Assembly (NCBI GenBank): GCA_016185525.1
Contig: JACPNK010000005.1
Location: 96,449-160,448, forward strand
Direction of reading: 5' to 3'
Length of the DNA stretch: 64,000 bases
Source: Candidatus Yanofskyibacteriota bacterium
GTDB lineage: Bacteria; Patescibacteria; Paceibacteria; 2-02-FULL-40-12; IGHO2-12-FULL-4
The position numbers and the translations under genes are program-made. Of the stretch, positions 18,533 to 26,635 are shown piece by piece. Numbering within the stretch: the first letter of the stretch is position 1; each line of letters begins with the position of its first letter. The notes below the pieces were generated by a model. That model made no database searches and was not told the origin of the DNA. It was given only the letters and a program-made list of their open reading frames with translations.

Positions 18533-19087
18533 TTAGTAATTTTTAGGCGATGTTGGATCGTAATTAAAATGAAAATACTCTCGTTTTTTGCCTAATCTAA
18601 AACCATTATTCTGCATAATGCCTATGAGTATTTCTTGAAGTTCTTGGTAGCTTCTGTTGCTTTGTTTATAAAAATCAACAAAATAGCCATTAATTCCATC
18701 TTTCTTGTCATGTAAAATAATTTTTTTACCATCTTTCCACGATGCCACGTCTACTGACTTGCCAGTCGAGTGGGGCATATCGATTATATTTAGTATACGA
18801 TTGGTATCAACTTCGCCGATTTTCTCTTTCATTTTGTTATTAACAAGAGTATACAAGTCTTTTGATCTGTATCCTTCTGTAATGTAAAGCCGATACTCTT
18901 TATTTTGAAGTTCTCTATCAGCACTTTTTAATGCCTGAACTATGTCTTTATGAACCAAAACACGCTCGTCGTGCAAATCAACACTTACTAGATCTTCCTT
19001 AGAAATTCCTATTTCAACTCCTTTGCGCCAATAAAAATTACTGCCTAACAAGTCATAATCGTCAATGTAAACAAAGTTTTTGTCCAT
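18533..19087 (-). CDS. D-Ala-D-Ala dipeptidase, VanX/DdpX-like
   Basis: Zinc dipeptidase of the M15 family that would hydrolyse D-Ala-D-Ala. Visible motifs: GYRS near residue 72 (substrate arginine), the zinc-binding SxHxxG...D block as PHSTGKSVDVASW near residue 105-117, and EYFHFNY near the C-terminus (catalytic Glu and zinc His). At 184 residues it is close to VanX. No signal peptide, so probably cytoplasmic. In small-genome bacteria such an enzyme more likely recycles or scavenges wall fragments than confers vancomycin resistance. Confidence 0.82.
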   Translation of the reverse strand: MDKNFVYIDDYDLLGSNFYWRKGVEIGISKEDLVSVDLHDERVLVHKDIVQALKSADRELQNKEYRLYITEGYRSKDLYTLVNNKMKEKIGEVDTNRILNIIDMPHSTGKSVDVASWKDGKKIILHDKKDGINGYFVDFYKQSNRSYQELQEILIGIMQNNGFRLGKKREYFHFNYDPTSPKNY

Positions 19088-19089
19088 TG

Positions 19090-19161
19090 AGGCGGCAGCG
19101 AGAATTGCACTCGCGTATATTCCTTTTGCAGAGGAACGCCTTACTCCTTGGCTATGCCGCC
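19090..19161 (-). tRNA. tRNA-Cys(GCA) with atypical T-loop
   Basis: Acceptor GGCGGCA/TGCCGCC, anticodon stem TTCCT/AGGAA around CTGCAAA. The T-loop reads TGCAATT instead of the usual TTCRANN, so position 55 is G. No encoded CCA. It lies between rbfA and the VanX-like gene on the same strand. Confidence 0.9.
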
Positions 19162-19163
19162 GT

Positions 19164-19505
19164 CTATTTCTCTTTAACTTTTTCTATTATTTTCTCTACT
19201 TCAGCTGCTCTTTCCTCTGTTTCATCCAGAACAAAAAACAATTTGGGAACTGGCCGCATTTGCAGTTTTTTATTCAACGTCTGCTGAAAAAAATATATAT
19301 TTCTGTTAATATTTTCCAAAACTTTTTTAGCGACATCTAAAGGAAAAATGGAGACGTAGACCCTGGCGTGATTATGATCCTCCGAAATAACTGCCCGGGT
19401 TACCGTAACCAAAGCTTCAAAATCAAGATCAAGTTCGCGATGCAAAATCTTTCCCACCTCATCTCTAACCAAATCGCCAATCTTTTCTTTACGATATAAC
19501 GACAT
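19164..19505 (-). CDS. rbfA: ribosome-binding factor A
   Basis: 30S maturation factor with KH-type fold, 113 residues. RKEKIGDLVRDEVGKIL at the start and RPVPKLFFVLDETEE near residue 83-98 are family signatures. It lies 29 bases downstream of infB, the common infB-rbfA order, and immediately before tRNA-Cys. Confidence 0.93.
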   Translation of the reverse strand: MSLYRKEKIGDLVRDEVGKILHRELDLDFEALVTVTRAVISEDHNHARVYVSIFPLDVAKKVLENINRNIYFFQQTLNKKLQMRPVPKLFFVLDETEERAAEVEKIIEKVKEK

Positions 19506-19534
19506 AAAAAATTAATAAGAAATAAATTTTTAAC

Positions 19535-21064
19535 CTAGAGCGATCTTTTTATTTTTTCCTCTTCGTAAACTTCTAAGATGTCTCCCTCTTTGACAAACAT
19601 ATTTGGAGCGATCGGCTGACCGAAATCAACTCTTAAGCCGGCCTCTAAACCCTCGGCGACTTCTTCAACATCCGCTTTTTGCTGTTGAAGCTGTCCGAGC
19701 TTTCCTTTCGTTATTACATTACTGTTTCTAGTTACCTCAATCAACGCGCCTCTCTTGATTTTACCAGAAACCACTTTTCCTCCCACAACCTGATTTTTAG
19801 GATCCTTTTTGAATAAGGCCAACACCTTAAGCTTACCCAAGGAAATTCTATTAATTTCCGGGTCTAAAAGGTCGGACATCTTTCTTTTTACCTCCTCCAC
19901 CAGTTCATATATTATATCAAAGGATTCCACAACAACTCCTTCTCTTTCTGCTATCTGACGAAGAGAACTACTGACCGGAACGTGAAAACCGACAACCACC
20001 GCTTTGGTTGCTACGGCCTTTTTAATATCGCCCTCCGAAATATTACCGACACCGTAATCTACAATTTTGTAACTTACCTCCTCCGATTTTATCGTCCTCA
20101 AAACTTGGTCAATTGCCTCAAGAGAACTTGAAACATCGGCTTTCACAATTAAGTTCAGGCTTTTATTTTTACTTTTTTCCGGACCGCTTTCTTGGACAAA
20201 AATTACCGGCTGGCCCAACGTTGAATTCTCTTTGGCCAGTTTTAAAGCTTCTTCTCTGGACTCAGCTTTTCTTACAATAGAGCCTAGGATTGGGGGAGTA
20301 CCCCAGCCCAAAACTACCGAAGGCTTTGAAGCGCCGGCTTCCGTTATACTTCTGCCCAAAAAGTCTGACATTGATTTTATCCTGACAGCTTCCGCTCCAG
20401 CAACGACCCAGTCGTTAACACGAAAAAAACCGCTTTTCACTAAAATTGTAGCCACGTAGCCACGTCGGCTGTCAAGATGCGAATCAATTATAATTCCGGT
20501 GGTGGAGGTGTCGTCTGATTTCAGTTCTTCCAGCTCGGCTACCAGAAGAATCATCTCCAGCAAAGAATCTATGCCTTGCCCTGTTTTCGCTGATACTTCA
20601 ACTGCCGGGACTTTACCGCCCCACTCTTCTATAAAAACATTATTTTCAGAAAGTTCCTGTTTAACTCTCTGCACATTGGCATTTTCTTTGTCCACCTTGT
20701 TTATGGCAACAATAAAAGGAGTTTTGGTGTCTTCAATAATTTTGATAGCTTCCTTTGTTTGCGGCTTGACTCCTTCATCGGCGGCTACAACCAGAACAGC
20801 TACATCGGCCACGTTAGCGCCTCTGGAACGTATGGCTGAAAAAGCTTCGTGGCCGGGTGTGTCCAAGAACGTAATCATCTTTCCATTAGACTCTACTTGA
20901 TAAGCTCCGATATGTTGGGTAATCCCGCCAGCTTCGCCTTCGGCAATTTTAGTCTTACGAATATAATCCAGAATTTTGGTCTTACCGTGGTCAACGTGTC
21001 CCAAAACAACCACAATTGGTGGTCTGGTTTGAAAATTTACCTTTTTTCCCTGTGTTTCTGCCAT
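19535..21064 (-). CDS. infB: translation initiation factor IF-2, short form
   Basis: GTPase that places initiator tRNA on the 30S subunit. G motifs: GHVDHGKT (about residues 22-29), GGITQHIG, DTPGHEAF, NKVD and SAKTG. The C-terminal domains II-IV follow, ending FVKEGDILEVYEEEKIKRSL. It has 509 residues and almost no N-terminal extension (only about 15 residues before the G-domain), much shorter than E. coli IF-2 (890), as in other reduced genomes. The upstream region carries a 193-bp inverted-repeat element. Confidence 0.97.
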   Translation of the reverse strand: MAETQGKKVNFQTRPPIVVVLGHVDHGKTKILDYIRKTKIAEGEAGGITQHIGAYQVESNGKMITFLDTPGHEAFSAIRSRGANVADVAVLVVAADEGVKPQTKEAIKIIEDTKTPFIVAINKVDKENANVQRVKQELSENNVFIEEWGGKVPAVEVSAKTGQGIDSLLEMILLVAELEELKSDDTSTTGIIIDSHLDSRRGYVATILVKSGFFRVNDWVVAGAEAVRIKSMSDFLGRSITEAGASKPSVVLGWGTPPILGSIVRKAESREEALKLAKENSTLGQPVIFVQESGPEKSKNKSLNLIVKADVSSSLEAIDQVLRTIKSEEVSYKIVDYGVGNISEGDIKKAVATKAVVVGFHVPVSSSLRQIAEREGVVVESFDIIYELVEEVKRKMSDLLDPEINRISLGKLKVLALFKKDPKNQVVGGKVVSGKIKRGALIEVTRNSNVITKGKLGQLQQQKADVEEVAEGLEAGLRVDFGQPIAPNMFVKEGDILEVYEEEKIKRSL

Positions 21065-21119
21065 ATTAGAAGTTCAGAAAATATAGCATTTTAAAGTGTT
21101 TTGGGCAAATTGTTGTATC

Positions 21120-21312
21120 ATATCAAACTTGGCAAACACTGCTTCTTTAGTACGTTCGTCTGCTCCTGCCTGCCTGCCGGCAGGCAGGCGGCAGACTCAC
21201 TCGCGCTGAAGTTGGGGTTTGCTCGCAGTTAAAAGAATAATTATACTGCTCGCAACCAAGCAACCCTCAACTTCAGAGCGACCGCAGAAGCAGTGTTTGC
21301 CAAGTTTGATAT
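21120..21312. repeat. 193-bp element with perfect 27-bp inverted ends
   Basis: Arms at 21120-21146 and 21286-21312 are exact reverse complements over 27 bases. Inside are a GC-rich hairpin (GTCTGC/GCAGAC enclosing a 22-bp perfect palindrome at 21168-21189) and a second hairpin built from CTGAAGTTGGGG (about 21206) and CCCTCAACTTCAG (about 21263). Together they would fold as a three-way junction. It fills the gap between infB and the PBP gene and abuts the PBP terminator. No reading frame explains it. Confidence 0.85.
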
Positions 21313-21338
21313 AAAAAAACCGCTTCTTGCGAAGCGGT
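21313..21338 (-). terminator. rho-independent terminator of the PBP gene
   Basis: On the minus strand ACCGCTTC and GAAGCGGT pair around GCAA, followed by seven T. Confidence 0.85.
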
Positions 21339-21362
21339 ACCTGTTTGTTTAGATACCGGAAT

Positions 21363-23306
21363 TTATATAGGATTTATAATCTTTTGAACCTTTTCCTCCA
21401 CGGCAGAAGAGAAGCTGGCTTTAGGTTTGTCTTTGTATATTTCTTCTATAATCCGCCTGCATATCGGGGCGGCAAGCAAACCTCCGGTTTGTCTGGCACC
21501 GATGCTTTTAGGCGTATCGTAGCCAAGCCTGACTCCGACCGTATAACCACGGCTACCGGGGGTGAAACCAAAAAACAAAACATCTCGTGACTCATTTGTT
21601 GTTCCTGTTTTTCCGGCAACTTTTTGTTCTATGCCTTTGAAAGTTAGTTTAGCCGTTCCAATTTCGGTAACCGCTCTCATCAAAACTGTCATGTCTTCAG
21701 CAACTTTGGGAGAAAGTACATTTTTTACTACCGACTCTTTTTGAAAAAGTATCTTGCCTTCAGAGTCGGCAATTTCGTAAACGATAACCGGTTCGTAATA
21801 AGAGCCTTGATTGGGAAAGACAGAAAAAGCGGTCGTAAGCTCCAAAAGACCGACTGACGAAGCGCCTATTGCTGTCGGCAAGTATGGATCAAGTTTGCTT
21901 TTTATGCCCATCTCGTGAGCTGTTTCTATTATCTTCTTAATGCCGATCCGGCTAGCCAAAAATATTGTCGCAACATTTCTGGAGAGAATAAATCCATCGC
22001 TAGTGTCGATGAGACCCATAAAGTCGGGGTGAGATTTCTCGTGGTAATTTCTAGGACTCCACCACTTTATAACCTGCCCATGAAAACTTATTTTTCCCGG
22101 CAAATGAATTGGACAGTCACAGATTTTATCGTTAAATTTCCAACCTTCTTTCAAGGCCGTAGCATAAGTAAAAATTTTAAAAGCTGAACCCGGTTGACGT
22201 ATGGCCGACTCTTGGACAGCCCGATTGTATTTCGTCTCAGCAAAATCGTGCCCACCGACAACTGCCACTATTTTTCCGGAAAAGTTCTCAATCACCACTA
22301 CCGCGCCTTCAAGCTTTTCTTTGGTATTACCCCAATCATTATTTAACTTAGCAAGATGTTCACTCAAAGCACTGACAGCAATATGCTGAATATGGCTGTC
22401 TATTGTAGTTTTGACTTTCAGACCGCCTTTGTGCCAAATTTCCTCACTATCATAGCCCTTTTTCAAGAGAACCCGGCGAACAAAATCTTTTGCGTAGTTA
22501 AAACTGGAGTCAACCTTTGACAAGTTCAGGCTTATTGGCTCCTTAGTCATTTTTTCGTACTCCGACTGACTGATAAATTTGTTCTCTTTCATTAAAAGCA
22601 AAACCAAATTTCTTCGCTCCAGAGCCGCCTCTTTTTTGTTTATCGGAGAAAAGCGTGCGGGGGATTTAACCAAGGCGGCCAGCATGGCTGTTTCCGGCGC
22701 CGTAAGTTCTTTGAGTTCTTTGCTAAAATAATATCGGCTGGCTTCAACTATGCCGAAGCGGCCATAGCCGAAATAAACATAGTTTATATAAGCTTCAAAT
22801 ATTTCTTGCTTGGTATAACGGCGTTCAAGCTGTATAGCCAGACGAGCTTCCTTTATTTTTCTCCAGTAAGTTTGATCTCGTCTCTTAAACTCCGGTATCT
22901 CGTCTTCGTAAAGAAAACGATCTAGTTGTTGAGTAATTGTGCTAGCACCAGAAACTACACGCCGGCTCATTTTGTTATGAAGCCAAGCCCGTAATATCGC
23001 TCTCGGATCAACACCCCAATGAGAAAAAAATCTCTTGTCTTCTGCCGCTAAAATAGAGTTTTTGACAAGTTCCGGAATGTTGTCAAATTTAACCGGATCC
23101 CTGTTTTCATAGAAAAACCTGCCGGCAATTTTTTCATCTTTTGAATAGATGTATGAAGACTGCTTGAGTTCAAGATGAGAAAGTTTCTTAATATCCGGCA
23201 AATCATCTGTTTTAAAATACAGATAATAAAAACCGTAAGAGCCGGTCAAAATAACTGCCGTCAGCAAAGACAACAAAAAAAGGCCTATTTTTTGACGTAA
23301 TCTCAA
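21363..23306 (-). CDS. class A penicillin-binding protein (PBP1A type)
   Basis: Bifunctional peptidoglycan synthase, 647 residues. N-terminal membrane anchor at about 7-30. Glycosyltransferase-51 domain with EDKRFF (catalytic Glu, about residue 90) and GASTITQQL. Transpeptidase domain with SxxK as SAFK (RQPGSAFKIFTY), SRN as LSRNVATIF, and KTGT as AGKTGTTNESRD. All catalytic motifs are intact. It has its own terminator, and an upstream intergenic region shared with a divergent oxidoreductase gene. Confidence 0.95.
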   Translation of the reverse strand: MRLRQKIGLFLLSLLTAVILTGSYGFYYLYFKTDDLPDIKKLSHLELKQSSYIYSKDEKIAGRFFYENRDPVKFDNIPELVKNSILAAEDKRFFSHWGVDPRAILRAWLHNKMSRRVVSGASTITQQLDRFLYEDEIPEFKRRDQTYWRKIKEARLAIQLERRYTKQEIFEAYINYVYFGYGRFGIVEASRYYFSKELKELTAPETAMLAALVKSPARFSPINKKEAALERRNLVLLLMKENKFISQSEYEKMTKEPISLNLSKVDSSFNYAKDFVRRVLLKKGYDSEEIWHKGGLKVKTTIDSHIQHIAVSALSEHLAKLNNDWGNTKEKLEGAVVVIENFSGKIVAVVGGHDFAETKYNRAVQESAIRQPGSAFKIFTYATALKEGWKFNDKICDCPIHLPGKISFHGQVIKWWSPRNYHEKSHPDFMGLIDTSDGFILSRNVATIFLASRIGIKKIIETAHEMGIKSKLDPYLPTAIGASSVGLLELTTAFSVFPNQGSYYEPVIVYEIADSEGKILFQKESVVKNVLSPKVAEDMTVLMRAVTEIGTAKLTFKGIEQKVAGKTGTTNESRDVLFFGFTPGSRGYTVGVRLGYDTPKSIGARQTGGLLAAPICRRIIEEIYKDKPKASFSSAVEEKVQKIINPI

Positions 23307-23405
23307 GTAGCTTGCCTCCTTTCTTCAGATTTTAAGGTTCTTTGTTTTGAATAAAAATACCACTTTTGTGAAGTAGTTCAAGCGCTTAGCGTTTTTGGCG
23401 GTAAG

Positions 23406-23434
23406 TTTACTTTTTTAAAATCTTCTTCTATACT
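23406..23434 (+). promoter_or_regulatory. promoter for the LhgO-like gene
   Basis: TTTACT, a 17-base spacer, then TATACT, about 40 bases before the start codon at 23475. Confidence 0.65.
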
Positions 23435-23474
23435 TTGGGCAAATAGGTCTTATGTTCTTTGAAAAGGGGGCGAT

Positions 23475-24593
23475 ATGAAAGTAGATACAGCCATCATTGG
23501 CGGAGGAGTTGTGGGATGCGCAATAGCCAGACGCTTAGCCACAACTCAACCAGGAACAAAAATTGTCGTATTGGAAAAGTTGGAAAGCGTCGGTCTGGAA
23601 ACCAGCAGTCTGAATAGCGGTGTTTTGCACTCCGGCATCCATCAGAATCCAAACTTTCTGAAGTCAAAATTGGCCAAAAAAGGCAGTAAAATAGCGGCCT
23701 GCTACATGAAAATACGCTCCATACCGATAATGCGTTGCGGAATGCTGATAGTGGTTTCTTCAGAATCTCTTAGGCACGGCCTTTACAAAGAGTGGCTGGA
23801 TCTGTGGCGCTTGATAAAAAGGGGACAGGAACAAAAAATAGACTTAAAATTTTTGACTCCTTTCGGCATAAGAAAAATTGAACCAAATATAAAAGCGCTT
23901 GGCGGAATTTTTATACCCAATGTTTGGGTTGTTGATCCAGCAGGCTTCACAAATTCTCTTTATCAGGAAGCTAAAGCAAAAAAAGTTGAGTTCTTTTTTA
24001 AAAATCCCGTCCTGTCGGTTTCCAAAAACAACGACTCTTATTGCCTCGCGACTCCAAGCAAAGAATTTTTTGCAAAAAAAGTAGTCAATGCTGCAGGTCT
24101 TTATGCCGACGAAGTTGCCAAAATGGCCGGTTTTGCGGGATACAAAATCTACCCTTGGCGAGGCGAATATTATGAGGTGATCGGTGAAAAGAAAAAACTA
24201 GTCAGCCGTCTGGTTTATCCGGCACTGCCCGCCAACTACCCGGGAAAGGGGATACATTTTAGTCCCAGAGTTGATGAGAGATTATTCATTGGTCCAAATG
24301 CCCGGCCGGTTCCCAGAAAAAATTTCTACACAGAATGTAAAACTCCTGTTGAAGAATTTTTAAAAACAACACAAAAATTTTGTCCTCAAATTAAAGAAGA
24401 AGATTTGGTTTGGGCTTATTCCGGTATCCGGCCCAAATTGACCAATGCCGCCGAAGAGTCAGATTTTATAATAAGGTTGGATAACCGTAATCCCCATTGG
24501 TTAAATTTGATCGGCATTGAATCTCCCGGACTTTCTTCTGCTATGGCTACTGCTGAATATGTAGAAAAGCTTTTAAACTCACCGCCAGGGTGA
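23475..24593 (+). CDS. FAD-dependent oxidase, L-2-hydroxyglutarate oxidase-like
   Basis: DAO-superfamily flavoprotein of 372 residues, closest in pattern to LhgO/YgaF. Rossmann dinucleotide motif GGGVVGCAIARRL at residues 9-21, then SSLNSGVLHSGIHQNPNFLKSKL, the block shared with LhgO, and a C-terminal FAD contact GIESPGLSSAMATAEYV. It would oxidise L-2-hydroxyglutarate or a related 2-hydroxyacid; substrate is an inference from family only. An AGGGGG ribosome site lies 6 bases upstream. Its 3' end contains the terminator hairpin. Confidence 0.8.
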   Translation: MKVDTAIIGGGVVGCAIARRLATTQPGTKIVVLEKLESVGLETSSLNSGVLHSGIHQNPNFLKSKLAKKGSKIAACYMKIRSIPIMRCGMLIVVSSESLRHGLYKEWLDLWRLIKRGQEQKIDLKFLTPFGIRKIEPNIKALGGIFIPNVWVVDPAGFTNSLYQEAKAKKVEFFFKNPVLSVSKNNDSYCLATPSKEFFAKKVVNAAGLYADEVAKMAGFAGYKIYPWRGEYYEVIGEKKKLVSRLVYPALPANYPGKGIHFSPRVDERLFIGPNARPVPRKNFYTECKTPVEEFLKTTQKFCPQIKEEDLVWAYSGIRPKLTNAAEESDFIIRLDNRNPHWLNLIGIESPGLSSAMATAEYVEKLLNSPPG

Positions 24594-24599
24594 GTTTTT
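24576..24599 (+). terminator. terminator overlapping the oxidase stop codon
   Basis: AACTCACC/GGTGAGTT stem with a 5-base loop and a T run; the TGA stop at 24591-24593 lies in the 3' arm. Confidence 0.65.
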
Positions 24600-24604
24600 G
24601 TTAC

Positions 24605-24690
24605 TGGCGGAGAGGGTGGGAGTCGAACCCACAAGTCCTTACGGACGCCGGTTTTCAAGACCGGTGGAATAACCATTATCCGACCTCTCC
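24605..24690 (-). tRNA. tRNA-Ser(TGA)
   Basis: Acceptor GGAGAGG/CCTCTCC, anticodon loop CTTGAAA, long variable arm, T-loop TTCGACT, and encoded GCCA end. Confidence 0.95.
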
Positions 24691-24814
24691 AGGGTATTAA
24701 GGAATCTCACTTTGTGCATATTCTAACAGGTACACATTCTGACAGGCAAGGCCTGTAAAAGTGCGCATATTTTCTTCTCTCCTTCGCGACCTACTTCCCG
24801 CTGTCGCGTTCTTC

Positions 24815-24899
24815 TGGCGGAGGATGCAGGAGTCGAACCTGCAAGGGATTGCACCCGGCGGTTTTCGAAACCGCTGCCATGCCATTAGGCGAACCCACC
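24815..24899 (-). tRNA. tRNA-Ser(CGA)
   Basis: Anticodon stem GCGGT/ACCGC around TTCGAAA; long variable arm; T-loop TTCGACT; encoded CCA. The acceptor stem has one T-T mismatch (GGTGGGT against ATCCTCC). The 24691-24814 spacer to the next tRNA holds two small palindromes (ACAGGC/GCCTGT and CGCGAC/GTCGCG). Confidence 0.9.
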
Positions 24900-24920
24900 A
24901 AGTTTTTCGGTAAGACCCAA

Positions 24921-25175
24921 TCAATAAATGTTATGTTTGCCGACAGCATAAAATCTTATGATATTCTTGTCGGCAAAATCAAATATTATCCGGTACTGAT
25001 AATTTATAGAAAAAGCCCAAAACTCACCAAGTTCACCGTGAAGTTTGTGGGTTTTGAGGTGTAAATCAAACGGGTTTATTCTAAAAATTTTCTCTTTTTT
25101 TATTGCCAGCGACTTGACCTCTTTGGGCAGTTTCTTAAATTGCTGTTTAAACTTGGAGTAGTAAAATATCTTCAT
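24921..25175 (-). CDS. RelE/YafQ-type toxin
   Basis: 84 residues with the RelE-fold pattern: KQFKKLPKEVKSLAIKK, then the beta-strand core FWAFSINYQYRIIFDFADKNIIRFYAVGKHNIY with conserved basic and aromatic residues (RI near residue 62, GKHNIY at the end). Likely a ribosome-dependent mRNA endonuclease. Lies 5 bases after a ribbon-helix-helix antitoxin gene and 21 bases from tRNA-Ser(CGA). Confidence 0.85.
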   Translation of the reverse strand: MKIFYYSKFKQQFKKLPKEVKSLAIKKEKIFRINPFDLHLKTHKLHGELGEFWAFSINYQYRIIFDFADKNIIRFYAVGKHNIY

Positions 25176-25180
25176 TTTAT

Positions 25181-25390
25181 CTATTCCAAATCTTCCAGAG
25201 ACTTAAGGATTTTCCAATTCTTGCCTTTACCAAAGTCCCTCTTGGCTTTTTCAAGTTCTTTGGCCAGTTCGTGGACACGCAAAAGATGGCGAAAGAACTC
25301 GCTGACACTGGCAAAGTTGCCGGTCTTTACTTCGTCCCTAACTTTTCTGGTTAATTCTTGGGGCAAGGATATGTTAATAATGTTTCTCAT
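25181..25390 (-). CDS. ribbon-helix-helix antitoxin
   Basis: 69 residues. MRNIINISLPQELTRKVRDEVKTGNFASVSEFFRHLLR is a typical ribbon-helix-helix DNA-binding N-terminus; the charged C-terminal tail would wrap the toxin. First gene of the pair, so it is likely to repress its own promoter. Confidence 0.85.
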   Translation of the reverse strand: MRNIINISLPQELTRKVRDEVKTGNFASVSEFFRHLLRVHELAKELEKAKRDFGKGKNWKILKSLEDLE

Positions 25391-25466
25391 GGCTGTAATA
25401 ATTTATATTACAATCCTAACAAAAATTAAGAAAGAGGTCAAATCGCGAAGTTTCTATTGGCGGTGT

Positions 25467-25589
25467 ATTCTGAAGATAGCTCGAACGCATTTCGCCGCCG
25501 AAGGCGGCGTGGTTGGCGGGCAGAAATCCGCGCGGCGAAGCCGCGAACATTAACAATTTCAAGTTTTTCTTTGGCGGCAAATTCAGAAT
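25467..25589. repeat. cluster of GC-rich palindromes with GAA loops
   Basis: Outer 8-bp inverted repeat ATTCTGAA/TTCAGAAT encloses two GAA-triloop hairpins: CGCCGCC-GAA-GGCGGCG (25493-25509) and CGCGGC-GAA-GCCGCG (25531-25545). It fills the gap between the toxin-antitoxin pair and the next gene, and looks like a REP-type repeat cluster. Confidence 0.7.
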
Positions 25590-25591
25590 TC

Positions 25592-26290
25592 TTATTTCGT
25601 AAATCCGAAAGTCCCCGTAATCTGGTCAATAAAGAAAGTTTTGTTGGCTAAGACAGAAACACTTTCTTGAGGTATACCATTATTGCCTGTGTAAAATTGG
25701 AATAATTTACCATCTTTGATGAACTCAATGTCCCGCTCTTTATTTCCGACGCCCTCTCCCTCGGACATTTCAAAAGTATTTACGATAGCTTTAACACCGC
25801 CGATAGTTTTATATGAGGTCACACAATTCGAATTTGATGAACATGCCCTTTCTTCAATGGTTTTGGATGGACTTGGATCAACTATTTGAAAACCAACAAA
25901 CATGTTCTGTCGGTCATAAAAATTTTTCTGTTTCTGTTGTAATTTACTATCTTGAAAATAGAATGAAAAAGTATTTAATTTATTGTTGTAAAGTGGTGGT
26001 TCCTGTTTTTGTTCTTGAAAACCTTCAACTATCCAATCTTGTGGATACTGAACTTCAAAACCATATTTTTCACTTCTATATATTTGCCAACCAGGAATTT
26101 TATTTGATGATTGTGTGTTGTTTGAGGTTGTCGGTTTTTCGGCAGTCTGGTTATTCGTTGGGGCTGGGGTATTGATCTGTTGAGCAATTTCCGGCGATTT
26201 TTTCACAAATGCAAAATACCCCACTACACCAGCAAGCACTACAACTAAAACTATGAGAACAATATTCACAAATCCTTTTTGTTGGTTCAT
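25592..26290 (-). CDS. membrane-anchored extracytoplasmic protein, PsbP-like style
   Basis: 232 residues: short cytoplasmic MNQQKGFVN, one transmembrane helix (about 9-28), a Pro/Thr/Asn/Gln-rich linker (about 38-68), then a globular domain starting WQIYRSEKYGFEVQYPQDW, a pattern common in anchored proteins of candidate-phylum bacteria. A cysteine pair (CSSNSNC, near residue 150) could form a disulphide. Function unknown. Confidence 0.75.
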   Translation of the reverse strand: MNQQKGFVNIVLIVLVVVLAGVVGYFAFVKKSPEIAQQINTPAPTNNQTAEKPTTSNNTQSSNKIPGWQIYRSEKYGFEVQYPQDWIVEGFQEQKQEPPLYNNKLNTFSFYFQDSKLQQKQKNFYDRQNMFVGFQIVDPSPSKTIEERACSSNSNCVTSYKTIGGVKAIVNTFEMSEGEGVGNKERDIEFIKDGKLFQFYTGNNGIPQESVSVLANKTFFIDQITGTFGFTK

Positions 26291-26391
26291 GTGTTTAAAA
26301 TTAATTTCTTAATTATGCAAAAATTTCTTTTGCCCTTCACTCTCAAATCCTTTTCCTTTTCGCCAAAAAAGCCTTTTCAAATCCTATGCGA

Positions 26392-26410
26392 GCGGCGCAT
26401 CTCGCGCCGC
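26392..26410. repeat. GC-rich palindrome
   Basis: GCGGCGC/GCGCCGC 7-bp stem with a 5-base loop, in the 26291-26445 intergenic stretch, which otherwise contains no gene I can support. Confidence 0.6.
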
Positions 26411-26445
26411 GAGCTGACCTCTTCAAATTTGCATTTTCCCAACTG

Positions 26446-26634
26446 GCGGAGGGAGTGGGAGTCCTCTTCCTCCGAAAATTTCTATATGCCTAAAGGCATA
26501 TAGAAATTTTCTCCTCCAGAGCCGGGGTTTTCTAAAAAGTGAAATTATTCACTTTTTCTCAATACCCTTCGACTCCCACTCTTGCATCGACAAGTAGCAT
26601 AAATAGTTAGCAAAAGCTAACTATTTATGTACAT
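26446..26634 (-). mobile_element. structured element at the 3' end of tRNA-Ser(GCT) (copy 2)
   Basis: An 18-bp perfect direct repeat (GCGGAGGGAGTGGGAGTC) at 26446-26463 and 26635-26652 is the 3' end of tRNA-Ser(GCT); the distal copy still carries the full CCA. Between them, on the tRNA strand: 14-bp hairpin (26598-26629), GAGTGGGAGTCGAA (26568-26581, perfectly complementary to the tRNA T-arm), AAGGGTATTGAG, a hairpin (about 26533-26557), AAAACCCCG, CTCTGGAGG and a 17-bp hairpin (about 26474-26511). There is no coding capacity. Looks like a tiny integrated element with regenerated tRNA end. Confidence 0.65.
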
Positions 26635-26635
26635 G

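Noticed and set aside
21120..21312. 6S RNA
   Set aside because: Length fits, but the 27-bp perfect closing stem and two separate internal hairpins do not match the single long stem with one large central bubble.
24416..24924. Short minus-strand frames over the tRNA-Ser genes
   Set aside because: They translate tRNA sequence and have no independent support.
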